Shown: positions 1 to 8,411, numbered from the stretch's first letter. The stretch is DNA of 64,000 nt from Neobacillus ginsengisoli (GCF_030813055.1 NZ_JAUSTW010000002.1:434001-498000), one strand, 5' to 3'. The notes: generated from the letters alone by a model not told the origin. Numbers and translations: made by a program.

Positions 1-591
1 ACTGCGCTTCGCGGACATAAGTTGATTATGCTTGAATATGATAATGAAGGCTACATGAATACCGGATCGCAGATGTCTTATTCAACACCTATAGGTCATA
101 TGACGAGTACATCGGGTGTAGGTAAAAAACAACGCGGAAAAGCGTTCCATCATAAGGATACTGCACAAATCATGGCTGCAACAAATATTCCTTATGTTTT
201 TACAGGTTCGGAAAGCTTCCCGCAAGATTTGATTAAAAAGGGTGCAAAAGCACAGTGGTATGCGCAAAATGTAGGTACCGTATATGGAAAGATCTTGATA
301 ACCTGTCCATTAAATTGGAAATCTGATGACCGCTACGGCACAACGATCGTGGAAGCTGCAGTAAATTCTTGTTTCTTCCCGCTTTATGAAGTGGAACAAG
401 GGATTACAACAATTACTTACAATCCGGAAGAGAAAAACAAGCGTATTTCTTTATCCGAGTGGTTAAAGTATATGGGGAAAACCAAACATCTTCTAAAAGA
501 TGAAAACAAACCGTTATTAGAAGAGTTTGAAGCAGAAGTTGAGAAAAGGTGGCAGCGATTAATAGCTAAGCATGAAAATCCAATGCTTTAA
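1..591 (+). CDS. porB: 2-oxoacid:ferredoxin oxidoreductase beta subunit, 3' part
   Basis: The reading frame is open from the first base of the window, so the start lies outside. The visible 196 residues include LEYDNEGYMNTGSQ and STPIGHMTSTSGVGK, which match the thiamine-diphosphate-binding beta subunit of pyruvate or 2-oxoglutarate:ferredoxin oxidoreductases, where a YDNEAYMNTG-type motif follows the TPP/Mg site. The family decarboxylates a 2-oxoacid to acyl-CoA and reduces ferredoxin in the cytoplasm; the alpha subunit normally lies just upstream. The substrate cannot be told from this piece. B. subtilis does not, as far as I recall, carry this gene here, so it is a departure from the otherwise shared gene order. 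Confidence 0.85.
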   Translation, partial: TALRGHKLIMLEYDNEGYMNTGSQMSYSTPIGHMTSTSGVGKKQRGKAFHHKDTAQIMAATNIPYVFTGSESFPQDLIKKGAKAQWYAQNVGTVYGKILITCPLNWKSDDRYGTTIVEAAVNSCFFPLYEVEQGITTITYNPEEKNKRISLSEWLKYMGKTKHLLKDENKPLLEEFEAEVEKRWQRLIAKHENPML

Positions 592-592
592 T

Positions 593-632
593 AAAAAACG
601 CAAGGCGGTATTTGCCCGCTTTGCGTTTTTGT
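593..632. terminator. Bidirectional terminator between porB and mtnK
   Basis: A GC-rich stem (AAACGCAAGGCGG paired with CCCGCTTTGCGTTT) is flanked by A and T runs, so it can stop transcription arriving from either convergent gene. Confidence 0.85.
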
Positions 633-643
633 CTATTAAATCT

Positions 644-1828
644 TTAAAGCGCATCCTTAACCAAAGAGAGAAATGAAGCTATTCTGTTAAATTCTTTTCG
701 CTGTTTAATTAATATTTTTCCTAACGCCAGTGTTTTACGTTTTGCCTTTAACCGAGCATCTTCTTCCTTAATACTATCCAAATCGGCGACATGAGCAAGC
801 CCTACAGTCCTCCTAATTAGTTCACAGCCTGCAAAGCCGAGTGCATCCTCGAAATATTTTATTAAAACAAACTCAAGAAACTCCTTAGATTTAGCTTGTT
901 CATCTTTGTTTTCTGTTTCCCATAGCTGAGTAAACTTTCCTTCAAAAACATTCCATACCGTTTCAATATGATCTAGAAAAACGTCACGTTTCGGGATACT
1001 TACAATCACTTGAAAAAGTAAATTTGCGATGACTTGTCCGATATCAAACCCTGCCGGACCATAGAAAGCAAATTCGGGATCAATTACTTTTGTTTCCGAT
1101 TCATCAGCAAAAACGCTTCCTGTATGAAGATCGCCGTGCAGGAGCACTTCGGCTTCGGTCAAAAAGCTTTTTTTCAAGACAGAAACATGAAATTTTAGTT
1201 CATCATCATTCCAAATAGCTTCGACATCTTTCTGCAAACTTTGTTCAAAATCATTCGTTTCAGCATTGTAGTAAGGATCTGTGAAAATAAGGTCTTCGGT
1301 AATTTTGCAAAGCTCCGGATTAATAAACCTTTGAACCTGTTCTTTCTTTATAGCCGGGCCCAAAGCATAATCTGATGTGTAGAATAATGTTTTAGCCAGA
1401 TATTCACCAAGATGTTTTGAAATTAACGGATAGTTATTTCCTTTGATGAATCCTGTTCTCGCTATTGTAAGATGGGAGAGATCCTCCATAACGGTAACCG
1501 CCAAACAGTCGTCAGTGTAATAAACACTTGGAACGTATTCAGAAGCAATATGTCCAAATACCGTTAGAGCATCTGCTTCAATTTTCGCTCTTTTAACTGT
1601 TAACGGCCAACTTTCCCCGACGACTTTTGCGTAAGGAAGCGCTTGCTTGATTATGATGCTTTTTCTTTTAGCTTGATCGAAAATTAGAAAAACTAAATTA
1701 AGATTGCCATCTCCTATTTCTTTGCAGGTTAAATTGACATGTTCATCAAATAGGTTTAATTCAAGTGCCAGAAGAACTGCGGTAGTTTCAGTTAAGGGCT
1801 GATAAGATTCTTGTTTTAGTAGACTCAT
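644..1828 (-). CDS. mtnK: S-methyl-5-thioribose kinase
   Basis: MtnK phosphorylates 5-methylthioribose with ATP, the entry step of the Bacillus methionine salvage pathway in the cytoplasm. The 394-residue length fits the family. Visible kinase features are the nucleotide loop GDGNLN near residue 39, the lysine in IIIKQALPY near 61, the Brenner-type HGDLHTGS at 231-238 and the metal-binding DPEF at 250-253. The ATG is preceded by AGGAGG at 1837-1842. The gene stands alone on the minus strand behind a SAM riboswitch; in B. subtilis mtnA follows mtnK, but here the next gene is porB in the opposite direction, so the isomerase must be encoded elsewhere or be missing. Confidence 0.95.
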   Translation of the reverse strand: MSLLKQESYQPLTETTAVLLALELNLFDEHVNLTCKEIGDGNLNLVFLIFDQAKRKSIIIKQALPYAKVVGESWPLTVKRAKIEADALTVFGHIASEYVPSVYYTDDCLAVTVMEDLSHLTIARTGFIKGNNYPLISKHLGEYLAKTLFYTSDYALGPAIKKEQVQRFINPELCKITEDLIFTDPYYNAETNDFEQSLQKDVEAIWNDDELKFHVSVLKKSFLTEAEVLLHGDLHTGSVFADESETKVIDPEFAFYGPAGFDIGQVIANLLFQVIVSIPKRDVFLDHIETVWNVFEGKFTQLWETENKDEQAKSKEFLEFVLIKYFEDALGFAGCELIRRTVGLAHVADLDSIKEEDARLKAKRKTLALGKILIKQRKEFNRIASFLSLVKDAL

Positions 1829-1836
1829 TCTAATTT

Positions 1837-1884
1837 CCTCCTAATTTTTGGAGGCTTTGTGGTGTATGAAACACAACAAAGCCT
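1837..1884 (-). promoter_or_regulatory. Nested hairpins before the mtnK ribosome binding site
   Basis: Read on the minus strand, CCTCC at 1850-1854 can pair with the Shine-Dalgarno GGAGG at 1837-1841 across an 8-base loop. A second, longer hairpin (AGGCTTTGTTGTG with CACCACAAAGCCT, 1852-1884) overlaps the same CCTCC and the 3' arm of the upstream terminator, so the structures exclude each other. Translational control in addition to termination is an inference. Confidence 0.4.
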
Positions 1885-1905
1885 CTTTCTCATCTGAAAG
1901 AGGCT
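1869..1905 (-). terminator. Riboswitch-controlled terminator of mtnK leader
   Basis: On the minus strand the stem AGCCTCTTTC/GAAAGAGGCT is followed by TTGTTGTGTTT. The antiterminator pairs AAGAGG and GAAG from the 3' strand of aptamer helix P1 with CTTC and CCTCTT of the terminator arm, the usual S-box design: SAM binding frees the terminator. Confidence 0.8.
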
Positions 1906-1928
1906 CCGAAGACAATAATACTTCGCAC

Positions 1929-2089
1929 CTCTTATCTCTCAGAAAGGTTAACTTTCTGTTGGAATTAGCACCGTGCCTTAAATAGGAAGTCCCAGGCGCA
2001 TAAGTATTCTGCGCCCCATTTCGCAATGGTATTATGGTCGGTTGCTGGGCTTCAAAGGGCCAAATCCCTCAGCCAGCTCATGATAAGAG
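1929..2089 (-). ncRNA. SAM-I riboswitch (S-box) of mtnK
   Basis: On the minus strand the aptamer opens with CTCTTATCATGAGC, continues through GGCTGAGGGA, the hallmark TGAAGCCCAGCAACC and CACGGTGCTAATTCC, and closes with GAGATAAGAG, which pairs with the opening strand as helix P1. It carries an unusually long variable arm with the stem GGGGCGCAGAA/TATGCGCC. High SAM should switch mtnK off. Confidence 0.95.
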
Positions 2090-2124
2090 AAAAAATATAT
2101 TTCAATGTATTTAATCTGCTAAAA

Positions 2125-2154
2125 ATAATATCAGCAGCAGATTATTTTTGTCAA
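2125..2154 (-). promoter_or_regulatory. SigA promoter of mtnK with internal dyad
   Basis: On the minus strand TTGACA (2149-2154) and TATTAT (2125-2130) are 18 bases apart, about 40 bases before the riboswitch. A perfect 9-bp inverted repeat TAATCTGCT/AGCAGATTA (2112-2120 and 2136-2144) covers the spacer and the start site. Confidence 0.6.
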
Positions 2155-2167
2155 TATTTTTTGAAAA

Positions 2168-2953
2168 TTATTTATAATGCTCCGGTTTTCGATCTTCAAA
2201 AATGGGAATCAGTTTACGAATTTCCTTCACATGATCTAAATCTATCTCTGCTGTTAGAAATTCCTCGTTTTCCCCGGCTTCAGCCACCACCTCACCCCAT
2301 GGATCGATAATCATGGAGTGTCCGGCAAATTGGTTATTAGGATCATGACCTGAGCGGTTGCAAGCAATAACAAAACATTGATTTTCAATCGCCCTGGCAA
2401 TCAGTAATGCACGCCAATGGGAAAGACGGGGGGCAGGCCACTGGGCAACAACAAACAAAGCTTCCGCCCCCTGTATGGTATGGGATCGGATCCATTCAGG
2501 GAACCTTATATCATAACAAATGACTCCGGCAAACCGTCGTTTTTCCAGTTCAAAAAGCCCTTTTTCAACCCCGGGTTCCAAATAACGATGCTCATCCATA
2601 AGTTTAAACAGATGAAGTTTACTATATTGGTGAACGAGCTTGCCATCTTTGTTTATAATCAGCAGGGTGTTTTTTACACCCGTTTCTCCTCGATTTGCAA
2701 CGGATCCCCCGACAAAATGAACCCGGTATTTTTGTGCTGCTTGTTTAAGGAACTCTATCGTTTGAGCTGCGTTTTTGTCCGCAATGGTGTCTAGTCGTGT
2801 TAAGTCATACCCCGTAGTCCACAACTCCGGCAGGACAATAATGTCAGGTTTACCGTTGCTTGCTTTTTGAATTAGCTTTTCGCTTGATTGATAGTTTGCA
2901 GAAGGATCGCCAAAGGCAATATCCAGCTGCAGGCAAGAAATTTTTAATTTCAA
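2168..2953 (-). CDS. mtnU: Omega-amidase-type carbon-nitrogen hydrolase
   Basis: This 261-residue nitrilase-superfamily protein carries the full catalytic triad: Glu43 in VLPELW, Lys112 in YSKLHLF and Cys146 in ICYDIRFPEW. The family member beside mtnE hydrolyses alpha-ketoglutaramate or alpha-ketosuccinamate, the product made when glutamine or asparagine donates the amino group for methionine formation, which pulls the last step of salvage forward. It is transcribed divergently from mtnE, the same arrangement as ykrU and ykrV in B. subtilis. No terminator is obvious between it and the mtnK promoter. Confidence 0.88.
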   Translation of the reverse strand: MKLKISCLQLDIAFGDPSANYQSSEKLIQKASNGKPDIIVLPELWTTGYDLTRLDTIADKNAAQTIEFLKQAAQKYRVHFVGGSVANRGETGVKNTLLIINKDGKLVHQYSKLHLFKLMDEHRYLEPGVEKGLFELEKRRFAGVICYDIRFPEWIRSHTIQGAEALFVVAQWPAPRLSHWRALLIARAIENQCFVIACNRSGHDPNNQFAGHSMIIDPWGEVVAEAGENEEFLTAEIDLDHVKEIRKLIPIFEDRKPEHYK

Positions 2954-2999
2954 GAATTTTCACCCCATTTGGATTTTCGGAATTTTAACTTTACATACT

Positions 3000-3016
3000 G
3001 ATATAAAAGTTATATC
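3000..3016. promoter_or_regulatory. Perfect dyad in the mtnU-mtnE divergent region
   Basis: GATATAA-AAG-TTATATC is an exact inverted repeat midway between the two divergent starts. It could be an operator or part of overlapping promoters; no family is assigned. Confidence 0.3.
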
Positions 3017-3069
3017 ATTTGTGATTAGAATTTCAACTCAAAAATGTAAGAATTGTGTAGGTGAGAACG

Positions 3070-4248
3070 ATGATGCAATTTCCGCCATCTAAAATTTTAG
3101 ACAGCCTTCCGAAGCAGTTTTTTGCTTCGCTTGTTAAAAAAGTAGGGCAATTTATTGAGCAAGGATATGATGTAATTAATTTGGGGCAAGGTAATCCCGA
3201 TCAGCCTACGCCAAGTCATATTGTTGCAAAGCTGCAAGAAGCTGCAATAAATCCGGTAAACCATAAATATTCACCCTTTCAAGGGCATCGTTATTTAAAA
3301 CAAGCTGTTGCGGACTTTTATTATCGGGAGTATGGGGTATCAATAAATCCCGATAAAGAAGTTGCGATTTTGTTTGGCGGAAAAGCCGGGCTAGTGGAAA
3401 TTCCTCAATGCCTATTAAACCCGGGAGACACGATCCTTGTTCCGGACCCGGGATATCCCGATTATTGGTCCGGTGTAGCACTAGCGAAAGCTGAAATGGT
3501 AACAATGCCGCTAAAAGAGGAAAATAATTTCTTGCCGGATTACAGCCAACTTACTGCAAAAGAATTAGCAAATGCAAAATTAATGTTCCTCAATTATCCT
3601 AATAATCCAACCGGAGCTACGGCTACAAGGGAGTTTTTTGAGGGCACTGTTACGCTTGCAAGGGAAAACGATATATGTGTTGTTCATGATTTTGCCTATG
3701 GAGCCATTGGTTTTGACGGTGAAAAACCGTTAAGTTTTTTGCAGATTGATGGGGCAAAAGCGGTAGGAATTGAAATCTACACCCTATCAAAAACCTACAA
3801 TATGGCAGGATGGCGTGTTGGTTTTGCAATTGGCAATGAAAGTGTAATTTCTGCCATTGAGCTTTTACAGGACCATCTATATGTAAGTTTATTTGGCGCG
3901 GTACAGGAAGCAGCTGCGGCGGCATTATTAGGACCGCAGGAATGTGTAAGAGAATTAAACCTGCTATACGAAAGAAGAAGAAATATCCTTATCGATGGTT
4001 TGCGAAAGGTCGGTTGGAACGTTAATGCTCCAAAGGGTTCTTTTTTTGCCTGGCTGAAAGTTCCGGGTGGTTTTACTTCAGAGCAGTTTGCAGATATTCT
4101 CCTTGAACAAGCCCATATAATGGTTGCACCGGGTATTGGCTTTGGGGAAATCGGGGAAGGATTTGTTCGGGTTGGATTATTAACCTCGGAGGAACGGTTA
4201 ACTGAAGTTGTCGAAAGAATAAGTTCTTTGGAAATTTTCAAAAAATAG
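3070..4248 (+). CDS. mtnE: Methionine-forming aminotransferase
   Basis: A 392-residue fold-type I PLP aminotransferase that would convert 4-methylthio-2-oxobutyrate to methionine, closing the salvage cycle. The PLP lysine lies in TLSKTYNMAGWR (about residue 241), with the NYPNNPTG motif near 175 and the terminal-type arginine region GFVRVGLL near the C-terminus. An in-frame GTG at 3061 lies inside the AGGTGAG ribosome binding site, so ATG 3070 (or the next codon, ATG 3073) is the better start. The gene is named mtnE or mtnV in different sources. Position next to mtnU and upstream of mtnWXBD supports the role. Confidence 0.9.
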   Translation: MMQFPPSKILDSLPKQFFASLVKKVGQFIEQGYDVINLGQGNPDQPTPSHIVAKLQEAAINPVNHKYSPFQGHRYLKQAVADFYYREYGVSINPDKEVAILFGGKAGLVEIPQCLLNPGDTILVPDPGYPDYWSGVALAKAEMVTMPLKEENNFLPDYSQLTAKELANAKLMFLNYPNNPTGATATREFFEGTVTLARENDICVVHDFAYGAIGFDGEKPLSFLQIDGAKAVGIEIYTLSKTYNMAGWRVGFAIGNESVISAIELLQDHLYVSLFGAVQEAAAAALLGPQECVRELNLLYERRRNILIDGLRKVGWNVNAPKGSFFAWLKVPGGFTSEQFADILLEQAHIMVAPGIGFGEIGEGFVRVGLLTSEERLTEVVERISSLEIFKK

Positions 4249-4277
4249 TTGACAGAGTTTTCATTTCTTGGGATAAT
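4249..4277 (+). promoter_or_regulatory. SigA promoter of mtnWXBD
   Basis: TTGACA (4249-4254) and GATAAT (4272-4277) are 17 bases apart and start directly after the mtnE stop codon, about 45 bases before the SAM aptamer. Confidence 0.75.
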
Positions 4278-4323
4278 CCAAACTAAAGTTATCAACAAGT
4301 AAATGTAAATATATTTGATGTTT

Positions 4324-4431
4324 TCTTATCAAGAGCAGGCGGAGGGACTAGCCCGATGAAGCCCGGCAACCGACTTAGACCCAGGTTTAAGCACGGTGCT
4401 AATTCTTACAGCGATAGGCTGAAAGATGAGA
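4324..4431 (+). ncRNA. SAM-I riboswitch (S-box) of mtnWXBD
   Basis: TCTTATCAAGAGC, GGCGGAGGGAC, the core GATGAAGCCCGGCAACC, CACGGTGCTAATTC and GATGAGA occur in S-box order; the first and last strands pair as P1. It is a compact, typical aptamer and controls the terminator at 4452-4479. Confidence 0.96.
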
Positions 4432-4451
4432 AGATGTTAGTTTGTCATGCT

Positions 4452-4479
4452 AACCTCTTCTCTGTAGAAGAGGTTTTTT
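4452..4479 (+). terminator. Riboswitch-controlled terminator of mtnW leader
   Basis: AACCTCTTC/GAAGAGGTT is followed by six T. The antiterminator pairs AGAAGA and TTAG (4430-4441) with CTAA and TCTTCT (4450-4462), overlapping both P1 and the terminator stem. Confidence 0.9.
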
Positions 4480-4507
4480 ATGTTTATCAGAAAGGATGTT
4501 GAAAAAA

Positions 4508-5722
4508 ATGTCTGAATTAATTGCTACATATCTACTACATGATGAAAAAAATCCAGACAAAAAAGCGGAGGAAATTGCCTTAGGATTGACTGTGGGGTCT
4601 TGGACTAATTTACCCGAACTTGAACAAAACCAATTGCAAAAGCATAAAGGAAGAGTCGTTTCGATTAAAGGAGCACATTCCGAAAAAGAGGAGCAAGCGC
4701 TTATTTCTATCGCTTATCCTACGTTAAATTTTTCCACCGATTTACCGGCAATTCTAACAACCGTCTTTGGGAAACTTTCATTGGATGGAAAGATAAGATT
4801 ACTTGACTTGCAGTTTGATCATGGATTAAAGAAACAATTCCCGGGACCAAGATACGGCATTGAGGGTCTTCGAAGAAAACTTGGAGTTTATGACAGACCG
4901 CTCTTAATGAGTATTTTTAAAGGGGTACTCGGTAAGGACCTGGATTTCCTAGCGAAGCAACTCAAACAACAAGCACTCGGCGGTGTTGATTTCGTTAAGG
5001 ATGATGAAATACTTTTTGAAAATGAACTAACACCGTTTGAAAAAAGAATTGCTGAGGGGAAAAAGGTTCTTCAAGAAGTATACAATCAAACGGGACAGCG
5101 AACGTTGTACGCGGTGAATCTCACCGGAAGAACCTCCAAACTAAAAGACCAAGCCAGAAAAGCTGCAGAACTTGGTGCAGACCTCCTATTGTTCAATGTC
5201 TTTTCTTATGGTTTAGATGTATTGCAGGAATTAAGGGAGGACGATGAAATTGCTTTACCATTAATGGCACATCCTGCGGTAAGCGGCGCATTAACTTCTT
5301 CGTCCCATTATGGAATTTCTCATTCATTATTGCTCGGAAAGCTTCTGCGCTATGCCGGTGCTGATTTGGCTCTTTTCCCGTCTCCATATGGAACGGTAGC
5401 TTTAGAAAAAGACAAGGCACTGTCAATTGCAAATGAGCTAACAAGAAAAGATTCCATTAAACAAGCGTTTCCAGTTCCTTCAGCAGGCATCCATCCCGGG
5501 TTGATTCCATTGTTAATTCGTGATTTTGGTATTGATTCAGTAATTAATGCAGGCGGAGGTGTTCATGGACATCCTGATGGTGCACGTGGCGGAGGCCTTG
5601 CATTCAGGCAAGCGATTGAAGCCAATCTAAAAGGTAAATCATTAGCGGATGCTGCAAAAAGCGACATAGAACTTAAAAAAGCACTTCAATTATGGGGGAG
5701 TGCTGAGGTATACACAAAATGA
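4508..5722 (+). CDS. mtnW: 2,3-diketo-5-methylthiopentyl-1-phosphate enolase (RuBisCO-like)
   Basis: This RuBisCO-like protein of 404 residues enolises 2,3-diketo-5-methylthiopentyl-1-phosphate rather than fixing CO2. The active-site segment [10 protein letters not shown] near residue 158 carries the lysine that is carbamylated in the family and the Mg-binding acidic pair. Motifs AVNLTGR, HPAVSGA and GGGVHGHP follow. An in-frame ATG at 4496 touches the AGAAAGGA ribosome binding site, so ATG 4508 with normal spacing is preferred and gives the family's usual [10 protein letters not shown] start. The stop overlaps the mtnX start by four bases (ATGA), indicating one translationally coupled operon mtnW-X-B-D. 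Confidence 0.95.
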   Translation: MSELIATYLLHDEKNPDKKAEEIALGLTVGSWTNLPELEQNQLQKHKGRVVSIKGAHSEKEEQALISIAYPTLNFSTDLPAILTTVFGKLSLDGKIRLLDLQFDHGLKKQFPGPRYGIEGLRRKLGVYDRPLLMSIFKGVLGKDLDFLAKQLKQQALGGVDFVKDDEILFENELTPFEKRIAEGKKVLQEVYNQTGQRTLYAVNLTGRTSKLKDQARKAAELGADLLLFNVFSYGLDVLQELREDDEIALPLMAHPAVSGALTSSSHYGISHSLLLGKLLRYAGADLALFPSPYGTVALEKDKALSIANELTRKDSIKQAFPVPSAGIHPGLIPLLIRDFGIDSVINAGGGVHGHPDGARGGGLAFRQAIEANLKGKSLADAAKSDIELKKALQLWGSAEVYTK

Positions 5723-6393
5723 TAAAACCGGTGATTTATTGTGACTTTGATGGAACGATAACCGAAAGTGATAATATCATTGCCATCATGAAACAGTTTG
5801 CTCCAGAAGGATGGGAATTCCTAAAGGATCAAATTCTCACGCAGCAGGTTTCCATCAGCGAAGGAGTAGGAAAGTTATTTTCATTACTGCCAAGCAATTT
5901 AAAAGCTGAAATAACCGATTTTGCGATTAAAAACGCAAAGATTCGCACAGGGTTTACAGAATTTGTTGAATTTACCCGATCCGAAGGAATACCCTTCTAT
6001 ATTGTCAGCGGCGGAATTGACTTTTTTGTTTACCCGATACTGGAAGACTACGGTCCATTTGATGGTATCTTTTGCAACTGCTCAGATTTTTCCGGGGAGA
6101 CAATCAAGATTCTCTGGCCAAATGAATGTGATTCATTGTGCAATAATGATTGCGGCTGCTGTAAACCGAGTATCATTCGAAAATTAAACCTTTTTGAAAA
6201 TAGCTTCAATATTGTCATTGGTGACTCAGTTACCGACCTTGAAGCTGCTAAGCAGGCGGATTTTGTCCTTGCTCGTGACCTGCTACTTGAAAAATGCACT
6301 GAATGGGGAATCTCTCATCAAGGTTTCAGCACTTTTTATGAATGTATTGAAATAATTAAAACTCGAATTGAGGTGAATAAGCTAAAATGCTGA
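5719..6393 (+). CDS. mtnX: 2-hydroxy-3-keto-5-methylthiopentenyl-1-phosphate phosphatase
   Basis: A 224-residue HAD-superfamily phosphatase that dephosphorylates the MtnW product. The nucleophile motif DFDGT is at residues 9-13, a threonine/serine motif lies in IVSGGIDFF and the last acidic motif is [11 protein letters not shown] cysteine cluster ([18 protein letters not shown]) in the cap region is typical of MtnX. The ATGA overlap with mtnW and the 7-base overlap with mtnB show tight coupling. Confidence 0.93.
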   Translation: MIKPVIYCDFDGTITESDNIIAIMKQFAPEGWEFLKDQILTQQVSISEGVGKLFSLLPSNLKAEITDFAIKNAKIRTGFTEFVEFTRSEGIPFYIVSGGIDFFVYPILEDYGPFDGIFCNCSDFSGETIKILWPNECDSLCNNDCGCCKPSIIRKLNLFENSFNIVIGDSVTDLEAAKQADFVLARDLLLEKCTEWGISHQGFSTFYECIEIIKTRIEVNKLKC

Positions 6394-7016
6394 AGAGAAA
6401 ATGGAATGAATTAGCAGATGTAAAAGAGGAGCTTGCTCAGAGGGATTGGTTTATGGGGACAAGCGGAAATCTTGCGATTAAGGTAAGTGACCATCCGTTG
6501 CAATTTTTAGTAACTGCTAGTGGGAAGGATAAACGAAAACGAACAAACGATGACTTTTTACTCGTTGATGAATTCGGTAGACCTGTGGAGGAGAATCATC
6601 TCAGGCCTTCTGCTGAAACCTTGCTTCATGTTGAAATCTACCGTAAGACAAATGCAGGCTGCAGTCTTCATGTCCATACGATTGATAACAATGTCATTTC
6701 TGAAGTATATGGCGACAATGGTGAGGTTACCTTTAAAGGACAAGAGCTGATTAAGGCATTTGATATGTGGGAAGAAGATGCGGTCTTAAAGATTCCAATC
6801 ATTCGTAACCACGCCCATATCCCGACACTGGCACATTGTTTTGGAGAGCATGTTACAAGAGATTCGGGAGCAGTTTTGATTAGAAACCATGGAATCACTG
6901 TGTGGGGAAGAACTTCATTTGAGGCTAAAAAAATCCTTGAGGCATCTGAGTTTTTATTCCGTTATCAATTACGCCTTTTGGAACATAAACCATATCAATT
7001 GTTTAAAGTAGTTTAA
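6387..7016 (+). CDS. mtnB: Methylthioribulose-1-phosphate dehydratase
   Basis: A 209-residue class II aldolase/adducin-fold enzyme that dehydrates 5-methylthioribulose 1-phosphate to the 2,3-diketo compound used by MtnW. The zinc ligands are visible as HVH at 95-97 and the histidine of RNHGI at about 168; the phosphate-binding TSGNLA and SAE motifs lie near 25 and 75. It overlaps mtnX by seven bases. Its substrate is produced by MtnK and MtnA, and MtnA is not in this window. Confidence 0.94.
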   Translation: MLKRKWNELADVKEELAQRDWFMGTSGNLAIKVSDHPLQFLVTASGKDKRKRTNDDFLLVDEFGRPVEENHLRPSAETLLHVEIYRKTNAGCSLHVHTIDNNVISEVYGDNGEVTFKGQELIKAFDMWEEDAVLKIPIIRNHAHIPTLAHCFGEHVTRDSGAVLIRNHGITVWGRTSFEAKKILEASEFLFRYQLRLLEHKPYQLFKVV

Positions 7017-7041
7017 TATAAAATAAAGAGGAAGGTTTTAA

Positions 7042-7575
7042 ATGGCTTATATTACATTTCAAAACAGAGAAGAACAAATTCTTGGTGAAGAGGAAGTAGC
7101 AGGCTTCTTAAATACCCAAGAGGTAATTTATGAAAACTGGGATCTATCCAAACTTCCAGATTCATTGGTAGAAAAATATTTATTATCAGATGAAGAAAAA
7201 GCAGAAATTTTAAATGTTTTTGCCAATGAAATCGCTGATATTTCTGTAAGAAGAGGCTACCAAGCACAAGATGTGATTTCATTATCTGACAATACACCTA
7301 ACCTTGATGTTCTTTTAACAAGCTTTAAACAAGAACATCACCATACAGATGATGAAGTACGGTTTATCGTAAGCGGACATGGTGTGTTTGTCATTCAAGG
7401 AAAAGATGGCGAATTTTTTGAAGTTCACCTTAATCCGGGTGATTTAATCTCTGTCCCTGAACATACAAGGCATTACTTTACACTGGAGGATGACCGGAAG
7501 GTGGTAGCTGTGCGCATTTTTGTTACTAGCGAAGGCTGGGTGCCAATTTACGAAAAACAGGAAGTAAACTTATAA
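7042..7575 (+). CDS. mtnD: Acireductone dioxygenase
   Basis: A 177-residue cupin that oxidises acireductone to 4-methylthio-2-oxobutyrate and formate with iron bound, or by an off-pathway route with nickel. The metal ligands appear as His99, His101 and Glu105 in EHHHTDDE and His144 in EHTRHYF. It is the last gene of mtnWXBD, 25 bases after mtnB with its own GAGGAAGG site, and is followed at once by a terminator. Confidence 0.94.
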   Translation: MAYITFQNREEQILGEEEVAGFLNTQEVIYENWDLSKLPDSLVEKYLLSDEEKAEILNVFANEIADISVRRGYQAQDVISLSDNTPNLDVLLTSFKQEHHHTDDEVRFIVSGHGVFVIQGKDGEFFEVHLNPGDLISVPEHTRHYFTLEDDRKVVAVRIFVTSEGWVPIYEKQEVNL

Positions 7576-7581
7576 GAAGTA

Positions 7582-7617
7582 AAACCCGGCTGCGGAATAT
7601 CCGAGTCGGTTTTTTTT
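7582..7617 (+). terminator. Terminator of mtnWXBD
   Basis: AACCcGGCTgCGGA pairs with TCCGAGTCGGTT and is followed by a run of T. Confidence 0.85.
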
Positions 7618-7755
7618 ATTTCGGTAGCATATTTTGAAAAAATTAATAACTTTTTAAGATAAGATTTTATGAAACTCTCGGTATTCTATATCCATTTTCT
7701 AGCTTTTTTCCTTAAAATAGGTATTTATAGGAATGTGTTGCAAATTGAAGAATTT

Positions 7756-7794
7756 TGTCGCAAAAGATAGAATCGCACTGCGAAAAATGTCGAA
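7756..7794. promoter_or_regulatory. Two candidate Spo0A boxes
   Basis: TGTCGCA (7756-7762) and an exact match to the 0A-box core TGTCGAA (7788-7794) lie 32 bases apart, upstream of the promoter of the Spo0E-like gene. Seven-base matches occur by chance, so binding is only suggested. Confidence 0.35.
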
Positions 7795-7836
7795 AAACAA
7801 AAGAAATAGATTGTTTTGTCTACTTTTGCGAAAGTG

Positions 7837-7865
7837 TTTACTTTTATATAAATTCTTGTCATAAT
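7837..7865 (+). promoter_or_regulatory. Candidate SigA promoter of the Spo0E-like gene
   Basis: TTTACT (7837-7842) and CATAAT (7860-7865) are 17 bases apart, with a start expected near 7872 and the AGGAGG site at 7908. Confidence 0.45.
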
Positions 7866-7919
7866 TCTTCAAGTAATCCATTTTTTAGCGATCTACAGTG
7901 AAAGAGTAGGAGGATTAAA

Positions 7920-8168
7920 TTGTCTAAGGATAGAAATAACCGTTCCGAGATGTTAGGTGAAATAAAGGTCAAAAGAGAATTAATGATAAATAGTGCAAAT
8001 AAAAACGGCTTTACGAGTGAGGAAACCATTAAATATAGCCAAGAACTTGATGAATTAATAAATCAATACCAACGAACCATTGCTCATTCTTCCAAGACTA
8101 ATGAAGAAGTAAGATTTGCTTTTAAACAAATGATAATGATCTGGCCTAATACAAGCGTTGAATATTAA
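7920..8168 (+). CDS. Spo0E-like aspartyl-phosphate phosphatase
   Basis: An 82-residue all-helical protein with the family signature SQELDELINQY near residues 41-51. Spo0E-type proteins dephosphorylate Spo0A~P and so delay sporulation. The start is TTG at 7920, six bases after AGGAGG; a weak start codon is common for these low-abundance regulators. B. subtilis has spo0E at the equivalent place after the mtn genes, but the short length means it could equally be one of the shorter paralogues such as YisI or YnzD, so no symbol is given. Candidate Spo0A boxes upstream would form a feedback loop. Confidence 0.85.
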   Translation: MSKDRNNRSEMLGEIKVKRELMINSANKNGFTSEETIKYSQELDELINQYQRTIAHSSKTNEEVRFAFKQMIMIWPNTSVEY

Positions 8169-8411
8169 ATTTTGTAATTGCTTATTCCTCTTGCATCTAA
8201 AAAGGGTTGCTATGTTGAAGGTCTTTATAATGCATATGTGCTACTAGAAAAAGTGCAAGACGTGAAGGCCTTCCAGAGCATTTTTTTATCAATTGTTCAT
8301 TCCGCAAAAAACTCCTGTAAATCTCATACATCTTAAAGGAAAGTCCCACTTATTTTAGTTTAACTCCACTTATTTCCTATCTTGAAATTATCTGCATATT
8401 TAAACAGTAAC

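Noticed and set aside
1841..2026. 61-residue open frame on the minus strand
   Set aside because: It lies within the SAM riboswitch and its terminator, has no ribosome binding site, and its bases are explained by RNA structure.
3795..4298. 167-residue minus-strand frame opposite mtnE
   Set aside because: Antisense shadow of a well supported aminotransferase gene; no start signals and unusual composition.
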